Assembly (NCBI GenBank): GCA_030411725.1
Contig: MU839836.1
Coordinates: 620,001-684,000, forward strand
Origin: Echria macrotheca
Taxonomy: Eukaryota; Ascomycota; Sordariomycetes; Sordariales; Schizotheciaceae
DNA: 64,000 bases
Reading direction: 5' to 3'
Every line of letters begins with the position of its first letter. Position 1 is the first letter of the stretch. Shown here in pieces: positions 11,671 through 23,981 of this stretch. Below the pieces are notes generated by a model. That model was given only the letters and a program-made list of their open reading frames with translations, had not been told where the DNA came from and did not search any database. Both the position numbers and the translations under genes were made by a program.

Positions 11671-12976
11671 ATGGAAAATCCTTACTTCGGCACCATTTCC
11701 AGCGTGTCATCCCTGGACGCCGCTATCCGCCGAGAGGGTGGAGGAACTCTACGCTCCCTCGCCACACCGGATTGCGAACTGGATTCTGCCAGCAAGTGGC
11801 GTCGCCAACATCTCCTAGCCTGTCGCGTGATAGTCAAAACCGGGAATCCTCCAGCTATCCTACCTATTCTTCAGAATTCTACGACCAAGGATGAAACGTG
11901 GCCGCCCTTCATCCGCAATTTCATAGATGGTCCCCCTGCTACCGCCGGGGCGCTTGGCGAAACCCCGGAACACCGCTATGTACGCTTGTGCGAACCCTCC
12001 AGTCTTGGGTCGCTATGGGCCGCGCTCGGAGAGTTCTACCGCTACAAACCCGTGGATCAGAGCTATGAGAGCGATAATGACAGCGATGTAAGCATGGCAA
12101 GTGGAACCAGCTTGCCACCCGCGACACGTCCCCGTTCGCGGCCCCAACAACCTCACCCAGGCTTTGTCAACTCTAGCACCATGCAGGTGGGGTCATCGAG
12201 TCCCCAAAGTTCATCTTCATCTCATCCTGGAAGCGTTTACATTGATGGAAGAATGCACGGAACCAACGCTCCATCCGAAGAGGCCACTCTTCATTTCTTC
12301 CGGCTGGCGCTGAGCCATGTGCTCAACTATGGCCCTCCCCAACACAACCCTCTACCTGGACTCGTACATTCGCATCAAGATTTCGTCCCTCAGAAGAACC
12401 TAGTGGTAGTATCCAATCACCAGCGGGCCTACAACGGTAGAGTGGGCAATCTGAATTGGAAGGCCGTTGATGACGGAGGGCTCGACATCTTCTCGTCACG
12501 GCCGGGGAGGCCCCGAGTCTGTCACTTGGAAGCGAAGAACAAGATTGCTGTTATCCTAGACGGTACGGCTATCCCATCCGACTCGGCGCTTGCCCAAATG
12601 GCATCGCAAGCGCTAGCAATCTACACTAGCGGCACAAGCGCCTGGATCTCCGAGAACACGGTGCGGGCACAGAACGGCCAGGGGTGCGTTTTCTTCCCTC
12701 CTCCTCGCATTCGATTGGGAGCCTGATGCAGAATATCGCAGCATCTTTATGGCCTTAGCCACCCAGCAACACATACGGTTCTTCCATTTTGGGATCTCGA
12801 GTGCTTATATAGATTCCCTCGCAACCGAGACCGATGTGGTTGAGGAGGAAAACTGTCTTATAGTAACGTGTACCCTGTCGTTGGACCTTGGTGAGCGCAC
12901 TCATAGGCTGTATTTTGTGCGGAATATGTCGGCGATGGTCAACTTTGCGTTTGCCACTGATCTAGGAAACGTGTAA
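11671..12976 (+). pseudogene. nuclease-like (PD-(D/E)XK-type fold suspected) protein, frameshifted
   Basis: The first frame gives 351 residues from the ATG at 11671. After about residue 340 the coding signal moves to the next frame, which continues FDWEPDAEYRSIF... to a TAA at 12974-12976. The shift falls at or just after a cctcctcctc run near 12698-12707, a likely slippage site. No intron of usual size explains it. Residues 90-200 are Ser/Pro-rich. The C-terminal half has Asp272, then Glu287-Ala-Lys289 in a strand-like context (VCHLEAKNK), and a Gln309...Gln313 helix, the layout of PD-(D/E)XK nuclease-fold proteins. That fold call is inference from three residues. Restored length would be about 425. 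It may be a recent loss, a programmed shift or a sequencing error. Confidence 0.6.
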
Positions 12977-15511
12977 ACTGGACATCCAAAGGCGATCATG
13001 TCAGTCGGGCGGCTCGGTACGCTCCGGCCCCCGATATCCTTCATCGAGAAGCTTCGGCTCTAGTGTCTTCCCTTCCTCCATAGTCTGTTAACTCACGGAA
13101 TCAATGGCCGGTAGTACGGCGTGAAACTTTCCTCTGCGTGCTAGACTCTATCCAACCCGTAGCTTGAGTATACCGTGACGGGAAGCTCTGCGTCAAGCAG
13201 GCGCGTGATGTCCCTGCCGTCACCGGCTCGAGCGCGTTGATCAGCCGGGCGTGACGCCGTCGATTAAGTTGAACCCTAGCAGATGCCTAGTTCGCGCTAG
13301 CTCTACCGGTCCGCAAGAAGTGCAGCGCAGCTACCAAAGACGACGCGATGTTTGGCGAGATGTCTGTCATGATGACGAGTAAAGGTGAGTCGCATGGGCG
13401 TAACAGGAGCGTCGCGGCAAGTTACCACCTGCCCTTACCAATCACGCCTTCTGCCACCCATGTGGATTCCTGGGCGAGCCGGACTGATAACTCGTGCCAG
13501 GACGGCCCGGTGGCCTTGTCCCTCCCGAGCCTGCGTCCCTACCACCTTCCAGAACAGCGAGAACTCTACCGAAGTCCCGCTGGCGCAAAATGGCCGCCGT
13601 CCCCCCGCCAACCCCCCGGCATGGCCGAGTAGTTGGCTTGGATTCTTGTCATTAGCAGACTATCGAACAACCGTGCAGAATAGACAAGATCCTCGAGACG
13701 GACACGTCGGTTGTCTCCCAAGGCATATTGGGTTCCTCCTAACCGCCTCTTTGTGCGGCCTAGTTCTTGTCCCCTGTGTCAAGTGTCGGAGATGGCCGAG
13801 CTGCGTGGTCCACAACTTGGCGCAAGGGACGATAACCGGGCCCCAAAGGATGGTTCGGCGGGCTCACGGGGAAGGGTCTCGCTCTTTTAGGCTATGAGGC
13901 TCATGCGGAACGGTGACGGGAGTTTGGGAGGAGAGTGGTGGGAGAGAAGGCATTCCGCTCTACGCCGGCACCGGGTCAGCTTGTGCCTTGAAGCCGCAGC
14001 TTTCGACGTTGATAGAAGGGTAGCCATCGCTTGGGTTATCGTTGCTGAGGGTGCAAGCGATCGGCGAAGCTCTCCTACGGACAAACTTGTCGGTGATCTT
14101 TCCGAGCAGGTCGTAGCCGTGGTCGCGAGCAACTTCTACGAGCGCGGGTGAGGTGGCGTCTGGGGGATCCAGCAGCCTTCGCTTTGGGGCGGGGGTGGTT
14201 GAAGGTGTGGACCGGTTCTCGTCCCTCTGCCAAGTTCTAGGTGCTGTATCGGGGGGTTGTCGGGGGCTCTTGGACACAAGATCGGGTTACGTCCACGTGG
14301 ACGTCTTGTCGTCCAACTGTCCGATCCAGGCGTCCTATCGGCTCCTCAGGTACGCCCACCCACGGCCACACGCGCTCTCATCCAGGCCAAGCGTAATGTC
14401 GACAAAGCTGTATCCGTATGTGGCCAGCAGAGATGGACTAGAACTTAGCTGGTCAAAGTAAGCCAGAGAGTGGCTACTCGCCAAACACAGTAGATTTTTG
14501 AGTCGCGGATAGTCAGTTCATGTAGTTAAAAAGAGGGAAAGGGGAATCCGCTCCAAGCACCGGCGGGAGCGAGGCAAGGCCGTCGAGGGAAAGTCGAGAA
14601 CGAGAGCATCGTAGGCGTGTTAAGGAGCTTGAGAGGCTGCCAGGTGTGAGTTGCGAAGGCAGCATAGGCCCGCCATCTGCCAAGTCGGCCGATCACCTCC
14701 CCAAGGCAAGAGGCATCGTCGTTGTCATTGCCACTACCAGTGGGAGGCCGCCCCGCGGTAACAGATGTAAGTTCCACGGAGGCATCGTGTCAAAGCGTGA
14801 GGGCGATGGATAATCCCAGGATACCCCGGCTCGACGAATCCACTATACGACCAGCCCGAGTGGACCAGCGATCGTGGGCCTTGTACAATATTCCTGGCCG
14901 TTGGCTTACAGGGTCGAAGGTAATGGCAGATTTAGAGACGAGAAGTTGTCTTGTGGCTTGGGCGTGTGGATCATCCAGGAGAGGAACCCAAGTAACGTGA
15001 CCATACTGGATGGTGACTTTCTACTGCAGCGCCAGTTACTCCAGCTACACCTACTCCTCGACCGTTATAACCACCATTTCGGTCCCAAACAAGACCAGCC
15101 GCTCATTTCTTGCGCCGCAGCCTCTTGTACCGAGGCCCCTTCTGCTGTTATCTGGTCTCGATGGCGCTACTAGCCGTGCCAGACGCCGGGTAACTCTGTC
15201 CCGGTCGTCAACAGCAAGCGCGCAAACTTGGCACGGGATGTCTTGCCACTGAGTCCCGAAGGCGGTCAGGCTCGGGAGGGCGCCTTGTCGAGTGTCGAGG
15301 ATGGCCGACCATGGAACTCTTCGGGAACAAAACTTGGCACAAGAGACGAGAACTGGGCCTCAAAAGACTTCGTTTCGTTCGGCGGCGGGCCCACGGGCGG
15401 GCTCGGGCACGTTCGGTAGAGACGGCAGCTGTCGAAGAGGGAAACTAGCCAGGGCGGTAAGGCGTGGCAGAACCTGTTCATAGGACCGAGGGATGCGGTG
15501 AGCACGATGGT

Positions 15512-15595
15512 GTCGTGGCGGGGCGGCCTGCCACTGGTACGACATTCCTGGCCTTTGGCTTGCAATGGTTGTTCTCGTCACTTTGGCCGAGCTCT
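15512..15595 (+). repeat. dispersed repeat, family D copy
   Basis: Shares ggggcggcctgcc at one end and ttctcgtcactttgg at the other with 10175-10230, where the middle is deleted. Weaker copies with cctggccgttggctta lie near 14882-14930 and with cttgtcactttgg near 58710-58765. No coding potential. Confidence 0.55.
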
Positions 15596-15929
15596 GCTCC
15601 AGTTGGAGTGGCGTGAAGCGCCGAATCGAAAGAGATGGTGCCGAAAAGCCGTTGTGTGGCTGGGGCGTGCGGATCATCCAGGAGACGGCGCCCCTATCCT
15701 GTTTGCGGGTTGAACGTGTGCTAGAGTCCGTTGCGGTCTCCGAAGGAATGGAATGATGATGAAGGCGGTTAGGAGGCGAAAGAAGATACGATAGTTGTCT
15801 ATTATAAAGTCGAGTCTCAGAATAACAGCAGTAACTCAATGAATGTTGCGGTAGCTGCCCATCACTATCGTGCATTTGCAGCTCACACAACCTCTTCAAG
15901 TGTCCGTCCACCCTGCTTCCATCTTTGGT

Positions 15930-16140
15930 AGACGGGCTATTGGCGTCGGCGTCAGCGTCGCGGCGGCTTCGTTCGGCGGCGGCGAGCGGGGACGGACAGG
16001 TTCGGGAGTTCTCGTTCTGCAAGTCGGGCGGCGAGAGATCTGCTTTGGAGCCGGGGAAAGGGCGGCGCAGGGTGGTTATCGAGCAGTAGTTGGCTGTTCA
16101 ATTGGGTTGTTAGTCATTATAGTGAAGAGAAGAGAGAGGA
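15930..16140 (-). repeat. long inverted copy of 22825-23020
   Basis: The reverse complement of this segment aligns with 22825-23020 over about 200 bp, including agcagatctctcgccg, gccgccgaacgaagccgc, gctgacgccgacgc and the family A core. By eye most positions agree apart from scattered changes and one small insertion. The two copies are almost 7 kb apart in opposite orientation. Confidence 0.7.
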
Positions 16141-16356
16141 AGGGGATTTGTACTCCAACCGTCATGACAGACGTCTCGCCAAACATCACCTCGTCTTTGG
16201 TGGCTGCGCTTGAGAATCGGGGAGCTAGCACAAACGGGTGCAGGCGATTGTCGGTAATCTTTGCCAAGCAGGTTGTGGCAGATTGCGGTCGCCCGCAGAG
16301 CTTGTGTGAGGGGCAAGTCTCGGTCATCTTGAACGGGCAATTGGCGGGAAATGTCA

Positions 16357-16460
16357 CGTCGCGCAAGCGATGCGCGATGGACTCGGTGAGAAGTTTCTTT
16401 TCCCGATACGGCAGTGATAAGAGATAAGAGAGGGGCCAGTCTTCTGGTAACCCCGCACTG
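16357..16460 (+). repeat. dispersed repeat, family C copy
   Basis: Contains cgcaagcgatgc, then gataagag...agg and gtaaccccgc. Related copies lie at 18128-18225 and 20715-20850 in the same orientation, and inverted copies with cttatcatt.tgccg.g..gggaaaa near 24968, 26416 and 26618. No coding capacity is apparent. Confidence 0.65.
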
Positions 16461-18127
16461 CACGTCACCACACCTTGGTCTCACGGTCGTGCTCCATCCG
16501 GAGGACGGTCCATCACCGCAGGAGAGCTGCCCTATATACAGACGAAAATCTTCATCACAAGTTGCCTGTATGTAGAATTGTGGAGAGAAGTGGCCTTGTT
16601 GATGACTTTGTCCGAGGGCCCTCTACGATAGACGTCGTGCTGAAAGGCGACCAAGCAACCTAATACGACCAAGAGGCTGTCGGTAGAGTGGCGTTTGCGC
16701 AGGGTGGACAATCCGATCTAGGGGAGCGATACGATGTCACGGCGTTCAATCGGTAAGCCGAAAACGCCGCCTAAAGCCCGAGCGACCGCTGCGACCGCCC
16801 TCGGCCGCAGCATGACTCTTGGGTAGCGACGCCGAATTAATGAGGCCGAGGAAGCAGCCGCCTTCGGAAGGGCCTTCCGATTTGCCATTGGAGACAACCG
16901 GGTACCTCACCTGCGAGGGATTACTCGCCTGCTCTCGATGCCCCTACGATTATGAGTACAATGAGTTTACCTGTCAGGCATCTGCCGACTCAGCGTCGTC
17001 GATCGGCTAGTTAGACTTTACCAATGGTCGTCGCCCCGCCGCCGCTGGTCGGGCCGTTATTGTGTGGACCTAGAATGTCCATGTGTCAGGCTGCCCTGCG
17101 GTAGAGCGGGGAGCGAATTCGACGTTGTCATTTGCAGATGCCTCCAAGCTTGGGCAGGGTTCGTTCTGTCCCTCGGGCAACAGTGATCTACAGTATTCCG
17201 AGAGACATCCCGGCTTTCAACACGCCGGCCAGAGACCTCTCCACTTGTTCCTCCCCCGGTATCTGCTCGTCCCTGGACATCAAAACCCACCCAACCGTTG
17301 TTATTGGATTACCGTCCCACTTCAGCAACCAAACCCCTTCACCTTCAACGTCCAACCATCGCACCAGCCGCAAATCTGGTTGTTTGGTGAAGAAACAGTG
17401 CTTGCAACTTCCGGAGTTTGAGACATGACAAGCCAGCTAAGGGGCGGACGCGGCGGAGACGGCGCTGACGCGGGACATCATCGATGAGACAGGCTGTGGA
17501 AAGACTCGTCGCTGCCAGTGGTTGTTTTTCGGATGCTGCTGGACAAGGCCGCCAGATGGGGGATGCCCGATGCTCCGAATCCCGCCCTGTGACCGTCGGT
17601 CATACACCTCCGGGAGTTAGTCGGTTGGCGGATAGTACCGGCGGCGCGGGAAGCATCACTCGCGAAAGCCAACACCCGTAATATCTTACGTACTCTCCAT
17701 CACAAAAGTCAACCCAATTCAGGGGCAAAGTAAACATTAGAACTCTGCGGGGTATGTGTTAAGACGGCACCCAGAAGACAGCCCGCACTGAAAGCACTCT
17801 GTGTGGCGGGGCTCCAAAACCTCGGTCATGACGGGCGCTCGCCCGCCTTCAACTCTCGCAACAGATCCGCAAGAAAGTCTAGTTTCGTTAGGGAATAGGT
17901 AAAGTGCCCGAGAAGTACCACACTATCGTTGGGCTTTCGTTTCATCGCCCTTTCCCGCCGTCGGATCCAAAGGCATCGCTTGTCGTGTGGCGCGCACGGA
18001 CCGGGCCACCGTCGGCGGGGCTGCGGGGCGCCGTTTTGGCGGAGACCGAGTATTGTTGACGTCAGGGGCGCAAGTCTCGGTCCGTCTTTGAAGGGCAGTT
18101 GGCGGGTGCGAGAGAAGGGTCTTCATG

Positions 18128-18420
18128 TCACGTCGCGCAAGCGATGCACGATGGATTCGGGGAGATTTCCAGTCGCGGCAACGATAAGAGAGAAGAGAGC
18201 GGCCCTCTAGTAACCCGCGTCACCACCATCCAAAACAGACCTTTCCTCGCTGCCTTCAGCTTTCGTAATAGACCCGCAAGAAAGTCTACGTTCACCGCTT
18301 GCTCGCGTGGTGTTGCGAGAGATGTCTGTCATGATGGTTGGACAGTGCAAATCCCTTTCCTCCTCTTCTCTTTACGACAATGATTCAACAGCCAACTACT
18401 GCTAGCCCTCGTGCTTCCTG
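18128..18420 (+). repeat. adjacent family C and family A copies
   Basis: A family C segment (cgcaagcgatgcac...gtaacccgcg) is followed by gagatgtctgtcatgatgg and a family A segment (gattcaacagccaactactg). The same elements occur in reversed order and orientation in 16081-16460, so both regions probably descend from one larger element. Confidence 0.6.
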
Positions 18421-20089
18421 GCAGACCTCTCGCCGTCCGACCTGCAAAACGAACTGACACATCGTCGTCGAACGGAATGACCGACTGGTCGTAGTCGGGG
18501 TAGCCCGTTCATACCAGGCTTGCGATCGCCGGCTCGCTCAGGCTTCCCCCGGTGCTCCGTCATCACCTTTCACTGCAGCAACCCCTCATCGCCAACTCCA
18601 CCGCTATACTCCTGACCGACAGTCACATGGACCAGTTCTTCATGCGCTCCGACCTCGCGCGCCCCGGTCAGCATGGCCATCGTCGACGCTACGGGCGGTC
18701 AGCACTTTCTCGCACCTTGGTCAGAAAGGTCTCGGTGGCTTTTTATTAGACGATGCCGAAGTGGTCGCGGGCTCTGACGGCAAGATCAGGACGGGCCTGG
18801 AGAGATTGGTTCCAATTTGAAGCTAACCCACAGGGCCATTCTTGTATGAAGGTCGTCCTACCGTGGTGGATCTTGCCTCGTCCCTAAACTTTCGAATCCC
18901 ATCTAGTTGCTTCTTCCTCCCAAGATCGGAAGGCTCGAGGTAGTGCTCCCCAATATCCTTCCCTTTCCCACGGTGCAAATTGGTCGGCTTCTCCCTTCAT
19001 CAGGTTAGGTCTCATCCGCAGGCCTGTAGCTCGCGTCTTTTCAGGAGTGAGCCTGCCCCGTTGTCGTTTGTGATAGACACGCCGAAAGACCACCAATATT
19101 GGGCAGTCGCAATACGGCCAAAGAAGCTGACCTAGAGGTGTTTAGGCATAACGATCGCACTGGGGGGAGTGCACGCCGTGTTCGACAGTATCCAAGAGGC
19201 GATCCGGGAAGGCGATCGTGGCACAGGGTGCGGATAGAGGTGGTCGAGGTCCCAACCTGCTCGAGGCACAGGTTATTCCGGCACGAGAAAACCTTATGGA
19301 CAAGCTCCTCGAGCCTCGCCGATGTTTCGCAGGTCGGACGGCGAGAGCCGGAAAGCTCCACTCGAAGTCCGTGGGAGGGCGACGCTTGGCACAATGGATG
19401 AGAACTAGGCCTCAATCGACGGCGTTATGCCCGGCTGATCAACACGCTCGAGCCGGTGAGGGCAGGGACATCGAGAGCCCTCGACAAGCCCCCGACGCAG
19501 CACCCGATCCTCCGCGTACCCTAACCGCATTCCCCAGCGTACTAAGATACGTCAGTTCTTAAGGACCACAACTTGGCACAGGGGACAAGAACTGGGTCTC
19601 CCGCAAACGACCGCCTCCCCTCCCTCTTCGTCACGACCGAGGCGCTGAACGGGCCCCGTCACCGACACTATCTGCGAGCCTCGTTCGCCTACGTATGCCC
19701 GTCGTCCGGCCCATCGAGCGAGGAAGGGCCCTCCAGCAGCCATGAGGGGAGTGACGACACCGAGTCTGAGGTGGATGATAGCGACGATATGGATATTAAT
19801 GAGTAAGGTAGCTACTAGAGCTCAGTTCGCTGCACCCACGGCAGTGAAGGTTCGCTTTGAAAGGTTTTGGGCCATAGACTGCGGGGTTCAATGTCTGGAT
19901 GATGATGATCCCACCATAGAGCGTAAGGCTTGGTTCGAAGTGGACTTGGCATAGCACAATGTCTCGGCGCGGCGCGTTCGTATCATGTCAAGTGCGAGTA
20001 GTTTGAGGCGGGAGGCGGGAGGTTGAAGTCATGCCGGTGTCGCTGAAGTTGGTGCTATAACCTATGCCAAATCGTTGACGGGTGGCGAG

Positions 20090-20335
20090 TCGAACTCGTG
20101 ATAGTCTTCGCCGGGGCCGGTGACCTTGACGGCGCGCACCAATCATGTCTTGGCTTCTGCAACGACGTCACTATTGTTACCGTTGCTGCGCAGCCGTGGC
20201 TGCGGCAGGCGGCGTCGCTCAGCCTGCAGCGCGGCGAGGCACGCCTAGCATGCTCCATGGTGCTTGAGGGCGCACGGCATGTTGCACGTGGTGTCGCTGC
20301 TGAGCGGGCGACCGGCGTCGTCGCGGCCCTCAACC
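20090..20335 (-). pseudogene. cytochrome P450 relic, I-helix region (copy 2)
   Basis: Read on the minus strand, one frame gives SSDTTCNM...LAALQAE...NGNN, which matches the P450 relic at 25175-25575 (GSDTTSCALMY...LAALQAELDAALP...AGNN) position by position. Stop codons and frame shifts interrupt it. It is an older, more damaged copy of the same I-helix segment, and nothing upstream or downstream of that helix is recognisable. Confidence 0.5.
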
Positions 20336-23300
20336 GGCCGCCATCTTCTCAGAGCTAGGACAGCACTGTTGCCTGCCGTCTTGGCACATCGCCTGTAGGG
20401 TTTCTGATATTTACTTCGCCCCTGAATTCCCTCACCTGACTTTTGCGCGACGCTGACAAGATCAAAGGCTCGACCTCAATACGTTCAACCACCTCCGGAC
20501 CGCCCCCCAAGCTTGGGTTTTGGAGACGATTGCGCGCGACCGCCTCGGCTCAGCTAGACCATCAACATGCTTCTCCCCCAATCAGCTGTGATGCATGAGA
20601 GCTTCGCCGTCATCGCCTGCACCGCTACCCCCAATGCCTAGCTCGTGCTAGCTCCCCGAGTCTCGATTGAGGGTGAGGTAGTTGAAGTTGTGGGGTTGAG
20701 CCATTCATCTTGAGCGTCGCGCAAGCGATGCGTCCTGGAGGGATCACGATGGAGTTGGAGTGATGGGGAGTAACTTGCTCGACTGAGAAGTTTTCCCCGA
20801 CGCGACACAATGATAAGGATAAGAGGCGGCAGTCTTCTGGTTACCCCGCTCTAGCACCGCAGTCCAGGCATCAAACCTGGCGGACCGTCAAGCGCAGCAC
20901 AGCACCCTCCCAAATGAGGCATTCCAGCTAACCGCGCCCTCCCCTGCAGAGCCATTCGAAGATTATCCCTTGTTGATGAGGAAGACCGTGTCCCAAAACT
21001 TGTCGCTGCCGGTGGTTGTCTGCGACAGACAAAAACCGCAATCCAGGGTGCCGTCGGGCGAGACCGGAGTGGGCCGGCGCAGGCAATATTGGCCAAATGC
21101 CTGCGATCCACACCGCCTGCAATTCTGCCGTGACACGGGCAGTGCCCGAGTTCCGCGTCGACAAGATCGCGGTGCAGGCAATCGCAAATTTTCCTTTTCC
21201 CGTTCGAACGCTGGCGAGTTGCCGATTCCGCCGCATCCGTCCCTCGACACAGCGCGCCGGAAGACTATTGCCTACGCAAGCTAGCAGCTTTAGCACCCCC
21301 GAACGACGCGCCGCACTAAGGCGTCTGCGCAAAAGTTCATTCTACGAACGCAAAACTGCGACCCGACCCCCGCGTCTCGACAGCACCATCGTGCATTCAA
21401 CAGATTCAGAAGCTCGCCCTTTTTCAACACTTTGACAATACAGCAGAGCGGTGATCTAGTTAAGGAAGCAAGCCTCCAAAACAAATAAGCGCCGCAATGA
21501 AGAAGCTGGCCAAGCTGAGGGAAGAGTGTGGAACCGCCAAGAAGCGCAACGACGAATGAGATTTCGGACATGCTCAATCTCACGGTATGTGTAGGGCAAC
21601 TCTGGAAACTGAGTCGCTAACTTCATCAAGGCGGGCGTCCATGCAAAGGCCCCGGTGACAGAGTCTAATGACAGTACTGTGCCGCCGGACGATGCCTCCC
21701 AAGAAGAGATAGTGCGCTTAACCGACTCTTAAACGATTTGGCTGGTCCCGGCACAGACAGAAGGAAACGCCGTGGCACTGCAACGGCGTTCGTCCCGCTT
21801 GCCTCCGATGACGGAACAGATGGCGAACTATCCTTACTCCCTTTGCGCCATCGACCGCCCCTTGCTCCGTGTTGTCCTCCACAAAATCCTCTACGCCGAC
21901 AATCCCTACCGCACCCGGGCTGAACTTGCCAAAGCAGACCAAGCACATAGCGTCCACTTGTCGCCCTTCAATCCACCAGACCCCGCCCTGCTCTCAACAG
22001 CCACCCTCCACAGCCTCGAACTTGCCCAGGCGCCGGTGGCTCCGCTACATTCTTCCCCTCCAGGCGCCGCATGAGCGAGCTGGGCAAGCGTGGTTGGGCC
22101 GGATGAAAAGCTCAAGGAACAAGAACTATGTCTGGACATCGAGTCTTAGGCGCCCGATAGGTGGAGCAGGTGCAGCCGGCGCGAGAGGTGATGGAAGACA
22201 AGGCAATGCACGACGCCATCTAGGGTTACGGCTTTTGCGACTTCCAAGCCCGCCGCCCAAAATACCGTTCCTGATCTCGCTATGGAGCACTCATCCATGT
22301 TACGGAGACTCAGTGGCAAGAGAAAGAAGCGCGACGCTGAGCTTGAAGAGGCGCCATGCATCCAACACAGACGTGCGTCCACCTGAACGGACCACCTCCG
22401 ATCCCACTTCTCGGTCGCACCCACTCCGACCGCACTTTGCGACAGGCGAACCAGCCTGAGAACCAGTGACCGAACCTGTCCGCGAGCCCGCTCGCCGCCG
22501 CCGTTGGCTCGCGCTACGCGCTGTGTGATTGACTTTTCGTCGCAAAACCCCTACTCGCACGATCGAGTGCTTCGAAGCCGCCGAATCGTCAGCATCTAGA
22601 CACCCCGAGTACAATCGTCCCGGCTATCGGTCCCACCCTCCGAGGATAGCAACGACTTCTCGAACTTCACCCCGCCATTAGCCACGTACTTCACCTTTCA
22701 GGCGCTGGCGAGTATATCTCTGGAAACCGATGACTTCGCTTCGTTTGGTGGGACGGGCAGGCTCGGGCAGGTTCAGTCGATGTCAAAGGGACGACACTTC
22801 CCAACGGGCCAGTGCAGCGAGATGTCTCTTCTCTTCACTACAATGACTGACAACCCAATTCAACAGCCCACTACCATCTAATCTGCTTTCCCCGGCCTAA
22901 AAGCAGATCTCTCGCCGGCCGACTTGCAAAACGAGAACCAGCTGCCGAACCTGCCCGTCTCAGCTTGCTGCCGCCGAACGAAGCCGCCGCGATGCTGACG
23001 CCGACGCTAATAGCCTCGCCGTCTGCGACTTCAACCTCCGGTCACGTCGACAGCGACCCGGTCAGTATGCTCGCCTCGCCATAGCCGACGATGACGTCGT
23101 GCCGGTGTTGCCGGCAGCGGTAGACCAAAACTTAGACAGTAACGAGAACCGGGCCACGATTGAACCGAAGCAAAACCGCCTACACTCAACATAGGCCGCC
23201 AACTTTGGTATATTACGGGATCTCCTCCCGCGGCGCCAGCATGTTCATCCGGTCTATACCCACCTCCGGCCGGCCTATCCCAGAAACAGGGCAAGCGGAT

Positions 23301-23981
23301 CGGACGACAGATAGGGCAGAGGTCAGGCTCGGCAATCCCAGCTCATGCTCGATGTGTGAGTACAAACCCTTTTCTCACATTCATAACTAACCATCTGATT
23401 CAACAGTCAACCGTCCCTTGCCCCGTGCCACCCTCTGCCTCGACCTGCTACTGTGCCTCGGAGCCCGCCTTGGCAGGCTGATTCTAATTGAGGCGGTCCA
23501 CGAGGGCATGGGTCTACGCAGCCTTAGCAAATACCGCTTTCAGCTAGCAGCCTCGGTGCGCGGCACAACGACGGAGCACTTGTATGAACCGGCGCTGGGC
23601 AGTGGATCGGGTGGCGGATGCGACGGAGCTCGCTAATCCCCCGCAGCATTTGGAACGGACCAAGAGTAACGGTAAGCAGTTTATATTGTCTTGCCCAGTA
23701 GGATGCGATGTCGAGATTTTGATCTTGTCGACAAGCTTGGCGATCGCGGTACCTGGCCCCAACTGCTCCAACTCCAAGAGATATGGCTCGTCTCCCTTCT
23801 GTCCCGACATTCTTAGTTCCTGTCGCTCCGACTCCCCCGTCGTTGTTCCCTCTCGGCGGAGCTGTCACTGACACGTTGTACCACTTGGTCGAGCGCCGCT
23901 AACCGGGATTCTAACGTGAAGTAGTCTACCCAAGCCGATTCCCTGCATTCCCATTAGCATTCCTTGATTTTAGAGTCACGT
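20336..23981. other. degenerate dispersed repeats, no supported gene
   Basis: Includes family C near 20715-20850, the 21853-21920 block matching 4215-4325 in reverse, the long inverted copy at 22825-23020, family B near 23125 and family A near 23365. The stretch 21356-21460 resembles 63650-63775, both containing acagcac.atcg and cactttgacaat. Short frames on both strands carry no motif. Confidence 0.5.
22825..23020 (+). repeat. long repeat, inverted partner of 15930-16140
   Basis: See the partner copy. It begins with ctcttcactacaatgactg and ends near gctgacgccgacgctaatag. It contains the family A core, so family A copies elsewhere may be fragments of this larger element. Confidence 0.7.

Larger units (their letters stand above)
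12977..20089. other. degenerate dispersed-repeat region, no supported gene
   Basis: Seven kilobases of GC-rich, broken sequence with short frames on both strands. Recognisable pieces are family B copies (aacttggcacaa...gagaac...gggcc near 13813, 15330, 19385 and 19568), family C (cgcaagcgatgc...gataag near 16360 and 18130), family A near 16081-16140 and 18355-18420, and the 15512-15595 repeat. A segment gagatgtctgtcatgatg occurs at about 13358 and 18319 and inverted near 16163. One frame at 17132-17428 (98 residues) and an acidic tail ending SDDMDINE at 19806 could be coding relics; neither can be assigned. Confidence 0.5.
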
